Assembly: GCA_039809125.1 (NCBI GenBank)
Contig: JBDHUM010000003.1
Coordinates: 1 to 47,017 of the forward strand
From: SZUA-359 sp039809125
GTDB lineage: Bacteria; Patescibacteriota; Saccharimonadia; Saccharimonadales; Saccharimonadaceae
Length of the DNA stretch: 47,017 bases
Direction: 5' to 3'
Shown here: one piece after another, positions 30,335 through 37,049 of the stretch
Layout of the letters: the number at the start of each line of letters is the position of its first letter
Position numbering within the stretch: the stretch's first letter is position 1
Translations under genes and position numbers: made by a program
Notes under the pieces: model-generated
Databases searched by the model: none
Seen by the model: the letters and a program-made list of their open reading frames with translations, nothing else
Told to the model about the DNA's origin: nothing

Positions 30335-31108
30335 ATGAGCAAATGGTTAGTTATTACGACGGATGAAGATAGGTCAATTGATCTGTTTCGCAACGAAGAC
30401 GTTGACATTATTTACTATGCACAGCATCCAAAAAAAGAGGCAAACTACGACGTCATATACTTTCGAGATCCGTTTAATACTCTGGAGTATTCTGTAGAGG
30501 AGCTTACTTCGTATGTAGAGTTCATCCAATCTGTATACCCAAATGCCTACTATGTTGATGACACTCAATCGATTGATGATCTTTTGTTTGAGGATAAATG
30601 GGTACAGTACAAATTGTTACAGGATTTCATGCCGAGCACAGCTCTACTAAAGCAGGACATGAATGTTAGAGGCATGATTATTAAACAACGAATATCCTCG
30701 CGTGCACGAGGCATATATTTTGAAATACCACAAGTTGAACCATGGGGGCTAGATAACTATATTGTGCAGCCCCGGCTACCTATACGAACAGAATATAGGG
30801 TGTACACGATCGGGAATACTGTATTACCTGAAGCAACCATAAAAACAACCAAGTCGGAGTCGAACAAGGTGAAAGCTAAAGAAGCTATTAGTATTTCGAG
30901 CAGACTACGTGAGTATGTAGAAGCTGTAATTGCGTTGCTACCGAAAATGGATATGCTTGGACTCGATATTTGTCAACTGGATGACGGTAGCTACACACTT
31001 TTGGAAGCAAACAAATCACCTCAGTTTTTACGCTATAACGAGCTGACTGCGATTAACTTGTTTGAAGAATTGAGATCTAATCTGGCGAATAATGGCAAAA
31101 TCATTTAA
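30335..31108 (+). CDS. ATP-grasp ligase-like protein, 257 aa
   Basis: A compact ATP-grasp protein. Recognisable parts are the early KYKLLQ-like lid (EDKWVQYKLLQDFMP), MIIKQRISSRARGIYF as the nucleotide-binding strand and loop, TEYRVYTIGNTVLPEATIK, and the metal-binding end LGLDICQLDDGSYTLLEANK then SPQF. The N-terminal pre-ATP domain (KWLVITTDEDRSIDLF) is present. The product of such enzymes is an amide or peptide bond formed through an acyl phosphate; the substrate is unknown. It is followed by a decayed protease-like gene and then three related genes, so it belongs to the ATP-grasp cluster. No clear ribosome site or promoter is seen. Confidence 0.75.
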   Translation: MSKWLVITTDEDRSIDLFRNEDVDIIYYAQHPKKEANYDVIYFRDPFNTLEYSVEELTSYVEFIQSVYPNAYYVDDTQSIDDLLFEDKWVQYKLLQDFMPSTALLKQDMNVRGMIIKQRISSRARGIYFEIPQVEPWGLDNYIVQPRLPIRTEYRVYTIGNTVLPEATIKTTKSESNKVKAKEAISISSRLREYVEAVIALLPKMDMLGLDICQLDDGSYTLLEANKSPQFLRYNELTAINLFEELRSNLANNGKII

Positions 31109-31142
31109 ATAATATTATAGTATATTTATAACAAATGCGCAA

Positions 31143-31523
31143 ATGAACACAACTGGCACGACGATCTAGATAGGTTTTATTTACGAAGCTATTAAGGTTT
31201 GTGTAGCCGCTGAAGTTGATAATGGTGCGCAGATCATCAACGTGACAAGTGATATATCGTCAAAAGATGATACAGTTTCGTTCAAACTGTTCGATTACAG
31301 GCACGCCGATTATACTGGAAATACGCTATAATTGCCAGTAAGAGATAATTGAGAAATGGGTAACTCAACGGATACACTTGAATACAGGTATGTTGTTGAG
31401 CTTGAAGTAGGGGGTAACGAATTGTTGCTGAGTTTACTCTTGCTAATAGATCAAAATAAAGGTATCCAATCTTATTAAGCCGAAATATGCTGGATAAACG
31501 GTTCAATGAATTATTATATGGGT
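31143..31523 (+). pseudogene. Decayed RimB-like aspartyl (retropepsin-type) protease gene
   Basis: This 620-bp stretch looks empty but contains the remains of a paralogue of the protease at 32651. Frame by frame it aligns: AAEVDNGAQIINV with AKIDTGADSSSV, TVSFKLFDYRHADYTGNTL with TLKFTLFDKGSEFYTGEVL, STDTLEYRYVVELEVGGNEL with HVQIRYRTHLVIRLGGRRM, and, after a frame change near 31430, FTLANRSK and RYPILLSRNML with FNLSDRSR and KFPILIGRRTI. In-frame stops lie at 31167, 31329 and 31350, and in the shifted frame at 31457. The catalytic DTG has become DNG. The gene is dead. Confidence 0.7.
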
Positions 31524-31682
31524 ATTGTTTTTGCTGCCGAAGATTATGATATGGATAGAGCAGTTTACGAACGTATGGATATTGATACGTTAGAGGCGGT
31601 AATGATCGGGAAATATGATCCGACGAATCCGATTCAGGTGGCAATTGTTAAAAAATACGCAAGCGAACACGATATTGACTAA
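31506..31682 (+). CDS. Possible small ORF after the decayed protease, 58 aa
   Basis: A short open frame starting MNYYMGIVFAAEDYDMDRAV and ending KKYASEHDID, rich in acidic residues, with no ribosome site. It may be an unrelated remnant, part of the same dead gene region, or a small real protein. I know no family. The 31683-31742 gap holds the promoter of the next gene. Confidence 0.25.
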   Translation: MNYYMGIVFAAEDYDMDRAVYERMDIDTLEAVMIGKYDPTNPIQVAIVKKYASEHDID

Positions 31683-31703
31683 TATAATGTAATATTATAC
31701 AAT
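31675..31703 (+). promoter_or_regulatory. Promoter of the CphA-like ATP-grasp gene
   Basis: TTGACT (31675-31680), 17 nt, TACAAT (31698-31703), overlapping the end of the short open frame. Confidence 0.7.
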
Positions 31704-31742
31704 CATAATAAAGTTAATCTAACTGACTGATTGGAGGTGGCG

Positions 31743-32651
31743 ATGCTCAAGCCGACTGCTGCTGGTATCTCTGAGGCGTTGAGGCGTCGCGGAGCGTTCA
31801 TAGAGGTGCTTGACGCTTCAAAAGGGCTGTTTTCATATAGTTTCCCCGGACAGATGACTGGCTATTTTGTAGGTTCGATACCTATGAAGACTAGTCGAGC
31901 AGGGGTTATGTGTGCCCATGATAAACGGTTAAGTCGACAGGTTGCAAAGCGGTATAACCTCAATGTGCCGACAGAAATTCTTACGAACGATAAAGAGAGA
32001 GCTGAAAAGTTTCTAAGTAAGCACCGCACGGTTGTTGTTAAACCGCTGGACGGTGCTCGTGCCCGTGATGTGACAACCAACATATCAACCTCAAGTCAGC
32101 TCAGGAAAGCCATTACGCTAGTTGAAAAATCTTCCAAGGTTTTAATACAAGCAGAAGTCGGCGGCAATGATGTAAGAGCTCTGTGCGTTGATGGTAAATT
32201 TGTCTACAGTTTTTCTCGGCTTCCTGCGACTGTAATAGGCGATGGCAAGCACAATATAGCAAAGTTAGTGGAGCTGGAAAATGTGCGCCGTAAGGGAGAC
32301 CCGACTGTATATGAGATTGATACCAATCAAGTCAGAATCTATTTAGGCAAGACGATTACAGGTCTTCCTCGAAAGGGTGAAATTGTAAGAGTATGCGGAC
32401 CGTGCAATTTCAGTCTTGGCGGAATGGTAGATTTACACCCACGACCACTTCCTAGAAAGATTGAAGCAGGAATTATCGCCATGTCAAAAGAGCTCGGTCT
32501 GGCGATATCTGCGTACGATTTTATGGTCAGTGATTATGATAACGCCGATGACTGGGTATTTATTGAAGTCAACTCTAGTCCAGCTATTTTGCAGCACAGA
32601 ACAGATGTTTTTGATATGATTGCAGTAGCAGCCAAGCAAGAAAGGATATAA
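31743..32651 (+). CDS. ATP-grasp ligase, cyanophycin synthetase-like type
   Basis: A 302-residue ATP-grasp enzyme. The lid and ATP site are in VVVKPLDGARARDVTTNIST, then EVGGNDVRALCVDGKFVYSF. The block LPATVIGDGKHNIAKLVELE followed by NVRR and GPCNFSLGGMVDLHP is a hallmark of the ATP-grasp part of cyanophycin synthetase and related ligases. The metal site is VFIEVNSSPAILQH. No Mur ligase domain is attached, so it is not full-length CphA. It probably joins amino acids to an acceptor peptide or protein. The ATG at 31743 lies just after GGAGGT; a TTG frame start at 31731 is less likely. The stop overlaps the next start by one base. Confidence 0.8.
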   Translation: MLKPTAAGISEALRRRGAFIEVLDASKGLFSYSFPGQMTGYFVGSIPMKTSRAGVMCAHDKRLSRQVAKRYNLNVPTEILTNDKERAEKFLSKHRTVVVKPLDGARARDVTTNISTSSQLRKAITLVEKSSKVLIQAEVGGNDVRALCVDGKFVYSFSRLPATVIGDGKHNIAKLVELENVRRKGDPTVYEIDTNQVRIYLGKTITGLPRKGEIVRVCGPCNFSLGGMVDLHPRPLPRKIEAGIIAMSKELGLAISAYDFMVSDYDNADDWVFIEVNSSPAILQHRTDVFDMIAVAAKQERI

Positions 32652-33145
32652 TGACAGTGAAAGTAATGATTGGCAAGACCCGCAAAATCAATCTGATTGG
32701 TCATTCAAGTGGCGTGCCGGCAAAAATTGATACCGGAGCTGATAGTTCGTCCGTTTGGGCTAGTAATATCTTGGTTACAAAAGATGGAACACTTAAATTT
32801 ACATTGTTTGACAAGGGTTCAGAGTTTTACACCGGCGAGGTGCTGGAGCGTACTGATTATAAAGTTGCTCAAGTGGCAAGTTCTAGCGGTCACGTACAGA
32901 TTCGTTATCGAACACACCTGGTGATTCGCCTCGGTGGTAGGCGCATGAAGGTTTTGTTTAATTTATCTGATCGATCACGCAATAAATTTCCAATTCTAAT
33001 CGGTAGACGTACGATATCAGGTAAATTTTTGGTTGATGTGACAAAAGGGATAAAGACCGAAAAGCGTTTTAACAATACTACGCTCAATCGTGAACTGCGT
33101 ACTGATCCCTATAAGTTTTATAAAAAATACCACGTGAAGTCATAA
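32651..33145 (+). CDS. RimB-like retropepsin-type protease
   Basis: A 164-residue protein of the family called ATP-dependent zinc protease or RimB (PF05618), which has a retropepsin fold. The catalytic aspartate is in AKIDTGADSSSVWAS, and the flanking strands are TLKFTLFDKGSEFYTGEVLE, YRTHLVIRLGGRRMKVLFNL, SDRSRNKFPILIGRRTI and GKFLVDVTKG. The name protease is historical; in E. coli the related RimB helps regulate RimK-made tails on ribosomal protein S6. Its ATG overlaps the stop of the ATP-grasp gene by one base, and RimK follows 20 nt later, the expected neighbourhood. The paralogue remains at 31143 show where a second copy stood. Confidence 0.85.
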   Translation: MTVKVMIGKTRKINLIGHSSGVPAKIDTGADSSSVWASNILVTKDGTLKFTLFDKGSEFYTGEVLERTDYKVAQVASSSGHVQIRYRTHLVIRLGGRRMKVLFNLSDRSRNKFPILIGRRTISGKFLVDVTKGIKTEKRFNNTTLNRELRTDPYKFYKKYHVKS

Positions 33146-33165
33146 AAGAATGTTAGGCTAAGAGT

Positions 33166-34077
33166 ATGAAGATTGCAATTTTATCGAATGGAACCGGCAA
33201 CTATAGCACCAGGCGCCTCAAGGAAGTTGCCATACAGCGCGGTCACGATGTCAAAGTTATTAAATATCGGGAGTGTTATGCGAGTATTGAACAGAACAAC
33301 CCAACAGTAAGCTATCGCGGTGAAGATTTGGGCATGTACGATGCAATCATTCCGCGTATCGCTAGCTACATGACAAAATATGGCACAGCGATTGTTCGCC
33401 AACTTGAGATGCAGGGAGTTTATACGGTTTCAAGCTCGATTGCGATTACTAGAAGCCGAGACAAGCTGCGCAGCATGCAACTGCTAGCCAAAGCTGGTGT
33501 TGGTATTCCAAAGACGGTATTTAGTCGCAACTCGACCGATATTGATGACTTGCTCGAAAAACTAGGTGGAACACCGGTCATTATAAAGCTTGCGCGCGGC
33601 ACTCATGGTAATGGTGTGGTGCTCGCGGAAACCAAAAAAGCAGCTAAATCTGTACTACAGGCGTTTTATCTTTCTAATGAGGATGGAACCAACATTTTAC
33701 TACAAGAGTATATCGAAGAATCAGCCGGTACCGATGTTCGTGCACTCGTGGTGGGTGGTCGGGTAGTTGCGAGCATGCAACGTCAGAGTCTTGACGATGA
33801 TTTTCGTAGTAATCTTCATAAAGGCGGTGAGGGTGCAGCAGTTAAACTGACAGAAGAAGAGCGTAAGATGGCGATTAAAGCAGCCCGCGCAATGGGCCTG
33901 AATGTTGCCGGTGTTGATCTGATGCGCAGCACTCGTGGTCCACTTGTACTTGAAGTAAACGCTAGTCCTGGGTTCGGTATTGAAAAAATTACAGGCCGAG
34001 ACGTAGCAACACCTATCATTGAATATATTGAGCAAAACGCTAAACGGACTCCAAAAAAAGACAAAATCGGCGCATAG
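33166..34077 (+). CDS. rimK: RimK-family glutamate ligase
   Basis: A 303-residue ATP-grasp enzyme. The N-terminus is MKIAILSNGTGNYSTRRLKE. ATP-binding parts are TPVIIKLARGTHGNGVVLAE and LLQEYIEESAGTDVRALVVG, then RVVASMQRQSLDDDFRSNLH and the metal site PLVLEVNASPGFGIEK. This matches RimK, which adds glutamate to the C-terminus of ribosomal protein S6, or makes poly-glutamate. A TAGGCT six bases before the ATG may be a weak leaderless -10; otherwise it follows the RimB-like gene closely. The C-terminus ends in a basic tail (TPKKDKIGA). Confidence 0.9.
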   Translation: MKIAILSNGTGNYSTRRLKEVAIQRGHDVKVIKYRECYASIEQNNPTVSYRGEDLGMYDAIIPRIASYMTKYGTAIVRQLEMQGVYTVSSSIAITRSRDKLRSMQLLAKAGVGIPKTVFSRNSTDIDDLLEKLGGTPVIIKLARGTHGNGVVLAETKKAAKSVLQAFYLSNEDGTNILLQEYIEESAGTDVRALVVGGRVVASMQRQSLDDDFRSNLHKGGEGAAVKLTEEERKMAIKAARAMGLNVAGVDLMRSTRGPLVLEVNASPGFGIEKITGRDVATPIIEYIEQNAKRTPKKDKIGA

Positions 34078-34093
34078 CACTATAATATGTTGC

Positions 34094-34099
34094 TATACT
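34094..34099 (+). promoter_or_regulatory. -10 of the five-helix membrane protein gene
   Basis: TGCTATACT (extended -10) ends six bases before the GTG at 34106. Confidence 0.55.
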
Positions 34100-34105
34100 A
34101 GGAAC

Positions 34106-34585
34106 GTGACATTTTTAATTGTACTGGGCTTTTATTTTGCAGCGTTATTTCTGCTATTTTTCATAAGCAAACGGCACATTGGCATGCCAGCTCTTGGTCT
34201 TACGGCAGGTGCGGTGATTGCAAAATTATGGACAGGATCACTAACACCGATTGTCGAGAACGCCGGACTCGTCATTGAAAAACCACCACTAACTAGTGTT
34301 GTCGCTGTTGTGCTTACTCTATTGCCTGCGTTGATTGTGATGTCACGAGCAACTAAAGCTCACTCAATGGGCCATCAAATTTATAGCAGCATAGTCTTTG
34401 CTGCCTTAGCGGTGATGCTTACCTATGCAGCATTTGCTGGTGCCGTCGTACTTGATGAGACGAGTAAATCGATCGTATTAAAGCTGTTACCATACGATTC
34501 GATCGTAATTACGACATGTATTGTTTTGGCGCTAGTTGACGTGGTATATCACCGTAAACATCGAGTTCATTCTAAACACGACTAA
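34106..34585 (+). CDS. Membrane protein with about five helices, 159 aa
   Basis: I chose the GTG at 34106, six bases after an extended -10 (TGCTATACT), instead of a longer frame from 34019 that overlaps rimK. The N-terminus is hydrophobic from the first residues (FLIVLGFYFAALFLLFFI). Further helices are near 25-45, 65-85, 95-120 and 130-150, with short loops, and the end is basic (YHRKHRVHSKHD). It recalls the layout of CvpA-like or other small polytopic proteins, but I do not recognise a motif. The gene ends just before a terminator shared with tRNA-Lys. Confidence 0.55.
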   Translation: MTFLIVLGFYFAALFLLFFISKRHIGMPALGLTAGAVIAKLWTGSLTPIVENAGLVIEKPPLTSVVAVVLTLLPALIVMSRATKAHSMGHQIYSSIVFAALAVMLTYAAFAGAVVLDETSKSIVLKLLPYDSIVITTCIVLALVDVVYHRKHRVHSKHD

Positions 34586-34598
34586 CTGAGTAGCTTAC

Positions 34599-34635
34599 AA
34601 GAAAAATACCGCACTTATTGTGAGGTATTTTTCTT
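34599..34635. terminator. Terminator shared by the membrane-protein gene and tRNA-Lys
   Basis: AAGAAAAATACC and GGTATTTTTCTT form a perfect 12-bp stem with a 13-nt loop. It overlaps the last base of the tRNA CCA end on the minus strand. Confidence 0.75.
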
Positions 34636-34711
34636 GGAGGGCCCACCGAGGCTTGAACTCGGGACACCCTGCTTAAAAGGCAGGTGCTCTAACCAGCTGA
34701 GCTATGGGCCC
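34635..34711 (-). tRNA. tRNA-Lys (anticodon TTT)
   Basis: A 77-nt cloverleaf on the minus strand: acceptor GGGCCCA/TGGGCCC, D arm GCTC/GAGC, anticodon stem CCTGC/GCAGG around CTTTTAA (anticodon TTT), T stem CCGAG/CTCGG, encoded CCA. The discriminator base is T, unusual for tRNA-Lys, where A is common. A promoter lies at 34726-34755. Confidence 0.95.
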
Positions 34712-34725
34712 ACAACAACTGTTCA

Positions 34726-34755
34726 AGTATATCAGTTTCAATTTATCACTGTCAA
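34726..34755 (-). promoter_or_regulatory. Promoter of tRNA-Lys
   Basis: Minus strand TTGACA (34750-34755), 18 nt, TATACT (34726-34731), ending 14 nt before the tRNA. It is divergent from comEC. Confidence 0.75.
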
Positions 34756-34769
34756 TACAGAGGTGCTGG

Positions 34770-34775
34770 TACAAT
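34770..34775 (+). promoter_or_regulatory. -10 of comEC, leaderless spacing
   Basis: TGGTACAAT (extended -10) ends six bases before the ATG at 34782. Confidence 0.6.
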
Positions 34776-34781
34776 AAAATC

Positions 34782-36239
34782 ATGCAGCTTTGGCAGATTA
34801 CATTTCCAGTGCATGCAACATGGCAGTTTACGACACTATGTAGTTGCATTGTAGTGGGTTTAGCGTTAAGCGCGAGCGACTGGTCGAGCATATTTGCGCT
34901 GTGGCTCTGGACGGTCACGGGTATATTTTTGGGATTAATCGCTATTATAAAACAACAACAATGGATGCTGGTATTATCGGCCTGTGGCGGATTGCTTATT
35001 GGCCTCTCATGCGGTGCGATCGATACAAGCTCACGAGTGATTTACGAACAGCTTGTTGGCAGTACATTGACACTTACTGGTACTGTTAGCGAAGATGTTG
35101 ATAAGGGAAAGCATGGCGAGTTATTATTGCGTCTAGAGAATGTTCACGACGATTCAGGATCTTTACCGGCTATGATATGGGTAACGCTGGGAACAGAGGC
35201 CAATGTTCATCGTAGTGACGAGTTGACAATTCAAGGTAAATTGAGTGAAGGTTTTGGCAGTTTTGGTGCTAGTATGTACCGTGCTAAAGTACTTAGCATC
35301 CAGCGTCCACAGCCTGGTGATGTAGCGCTCGTGGTGCGTGATGATTTTGGTGACAAGGTGCGCAGAAGTGTTGACGAACCAGCAGCAAGTCTGGCGATGG
35401 GGTACCTAGCTGGACAACGTCGCGGCTTGCCAGAAGAGTTGGATGCGTCTCTAAAAACCGCCGGTCTCACACACATTGTTGTGGCGAGCGGCTATAACCT
35501 CACGATTCTAGTCAGAGCAATTAAGCGCTTTTTTGAAAAAAGATCGCGCTACGCAACGATATTTTTATCGGCTGTTTTAATTGTCGGATTTATTATGATC
35601 ACTGGACTTAGTCCGAGTATGACCAGAGCTGGTTTAGTAGCAGGACTTGCTCTGCTGGCGTGGTATTTTGGCAGGACGCTTCACCCAGTTACACTACTTG
35701 CGTTTGCAGCCGCCGTCACAGGCTTATTTGATCCAAGCTACGTCTGGGGCAATGTTGGATGGCAATTGAGCTTTGCAGCTTTTGGTGGAGTTATGATCGT
35801 GGCACCACTCCTACAAGCATATTTTTTTGGTGAAGCGAAACCCTCTTTTATTCGCCAAATTGTCGGTGAGACTTTGTCGGCGCAGATCGTTACGGCACCA
35901 CTTATTCTGTATCATTTTGGCACTATTTCGAACGTCGCTTTGATTGCTAATGCTTTAATATTACCACTGGTTCCACTCGCAATGATCTTAACTTTTATCA
36001 CTGGAATACTCAACTACACCTTTCCGTTATTTGCTGTTTTAGTGGCGGTACCGTTAAAGTGGTTGCTCGATTATATGATTATGGTAGCTTCGACAGCTTC
36101 GGGCGTGTCTTGGGCACAAACGTCGCTATCGTTACCACTATGGGGTATGATACTAGGGTTTTTGGTGATCATTACAGCATGTTGGTGGATGAAACGCGCA
36201 ACAAGATTCCATCTACGAAAAGTTAATATCATAGAGTGA
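34782..36239 (+). CDS. comEC: ComEC/Rec2-family competence protein, short form
   Basis: A 485-residue polytopic protein. The first part is a membrane-anchored N-terminal domain with OB-like features (LTLTGTVSEDVDKGKHGELL). The Competence domain is clear: VVASGYNLTILVRAIKRFF (the usual SGxHxxxL motif), GLSPSMTRAGLVAGLALLAW, VTLLAFAAAVTGLFDPSYVW and WQLSFAAFGGVMIVAPLL. ComEC forms the inner-membrane channel for DNA uptake. Many versions carry a C-terminal metallo-beta-lactamase domain; this one ends after the helices, so that nuclease-like part is absent. The ATG at 34782 was chosen because of the leaderless -10; the longer frame from 34704 runs into the tRNA gene. Confidence 0.88.
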   Translation: MQLWQITFPVHATWQFTTLCSCIVVGLALSASDWSSIFALWLWTVTGIFLGLIAIIKQQQWMLVLSACGGLLIGLSCGAIDTSSRVIYEQLVGSTLTLTGTVSEDVDKGKHGELLLRLENVHDDSGSLPAMIWVTLGTEANVHRSDELTIQGKLSEGFGSFGASMYRAKVLSIQRPQPGDVALVVRDDFGDKVRRSVDEPAASLAMGYLAGQRRGLPEELDASLKTAGLTHIVVASGYNLTILVRAIKRFFEKRSRYATIFLSAVLIVGFIMITGLSPSMTRAGLVAGLALLAWYFGRTLHPVTLLAFAAAVTGLFDPSYVWGNVGWQLSFAAFGGVMIVAPLLQAYFFGEAKPSFIRQIVGETLSAQIVTAPLILYHFGTISNVALIANALILPLVPLAMILTFITGILNYTFPLFAVLVAVPLKWLLDYMIMVASTASGVSWAQTSLSLPLWGMILGFLVIITACWWMKRATRFHLRKVNIIE

Positions 36240-36245
36240 TATAAT
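36240..36245 (+). promoter_or_regulatory. Candidate -10 of yebC
   Basis: TATAAT about 45 nt before the gene; no -35 of note. The leader carries GAAAGG. Confidence 0.35.
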
Positions 36246-36290
36246 AGATTTAAAGAGATACAATTACTAACACCGAAAGGATTTTTTGTC

Positions 36291-37010
36291 ATGTCAGGAC
36301 ATAGTAAATGGTCGAAGATCAAACGAGATAAAGGCGCAAATGATGCTAAGCGCGGTGCGGTTTTTACTAAAATTGGTAACATGATTGCAATTGCTGCCAA
36401 GCAAGGGGCTGATCCAGCTATGAATCCTGGGCTCGCGCTTGCGATTGAAAAAGCACGTGCCGCAAATATGCCAAAAGATAATATCCAACGCAGTATTGAT
36501 AGAGCGGCTGATAAAAATGCAGCAACGTTAGAGGAGATCACATACGAAGGGTACGGACCGGGGGGTGCGGGAATTATCATTGAAACCGCTACTGACAATC
36601 GCAACCGTACATTGCCGGAAGTTAAAACAGCACTAACAAAAAACGGTGGTTCAATGGCAGAAACCGGTAGTGTTAGCTTTCAATTCACTCGAAAAGGAGT
36701 ATTGCGTGTAGCGGCTAGCGGTGAAGAAGCCTTACTTAGCGTACTTGATGCTGGGGCCGAAGATGCTAGCGAAGAAGACGGAGATATTATTGTGTATACT
36801 GACATGAAGGATCTTCATGCGGTGCGTTCAAAATTAGAAGCAGCTAATTTAAAAGTACTTGATGCTGAACTTCAGTATGTTGCGAATAACGAGGTGAGTG
36901 TTGCTGATAAGGAGGTTGCGGCAAAAATTATGAAGGTACTCGATGCGCTCGATGATCTTGATGATGTGACCAACGTACACACTAATGCAGATATCACAGT
37001 AGATGTATAG
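36291..37010 (+). CDS. yebC: YebC/PmpR-family protein
   Basis: A 239-residue member of the YebC/TACO1 family. The start MSGHSKWSKIKRDKGANDAK and GAVFTKIGNMIAIAAKQGAD are typical, as are KDNIQRSIDRAADKNA, ITYEGYGPGGAGIIIETATD and NRTLPEVKTALTKNGGSMAE. Members act as transcription regulators (PmpR) or as translation factors that help ribosomes on difficult proline-rich stretches. It has AAAGG about 10 nt before the ATG. It sits between comEC and a surface-protein gene, a few kilobases from ruvC and ruvA; in many bacteria yebC neighbours ruvC. Confidence 0.93.
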   Translation: MSGHSKWSKIKRDKGANDAKRGAVFTKIGNMIAIAAKQGADPAMNPGLALAIEKARAANMPKDNIQRSIDRAADKNAATLEEITYEGYGPGGAGIIIETATDNRNRTLPEVKTALTKNGGSMAETGSVSFQFTRKGVLRVAASGEEALLSVLDAGAEDASEEDGDIIVYTDMKDLHAVRSKLEAANLKVLDAELQYVANNEVSVADKEVAAKIMKVLDALDDLDDVTNVHTNADITVDV

Positions 37011-37013
37011 TAG

Positions 37014-37042
37014 TTGACAAGCATAAGCATGTAGCCTATACT
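37014..37042 (+). promoter_or_regulatory. Strong promoter of the cysteine-repeat surface protein
   Basis: TTGACA (37014-37019), 17 nt, TATACT (37037-37042), near consensus, ending seven bases before the ATG: a strong leaderless promoter. Confidence 0.8.
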
Positions 37043-37049
37043 ACGGCAC

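Noticed and set aside
31282..31644. A 120-codon minus-strand frame in the ATP-grasp cluster gap
   Set aside because: The plus strand shows clear decayed protease sequence across the same bases; the minus frame has no domain.
34704..34781. Upstream extension of comEC by 26 codons
   Set aside because: It would begin inside the tRNA-Lys gene and upstream of the predicted promoter; the leaderless ATG at 34782 is preferred.
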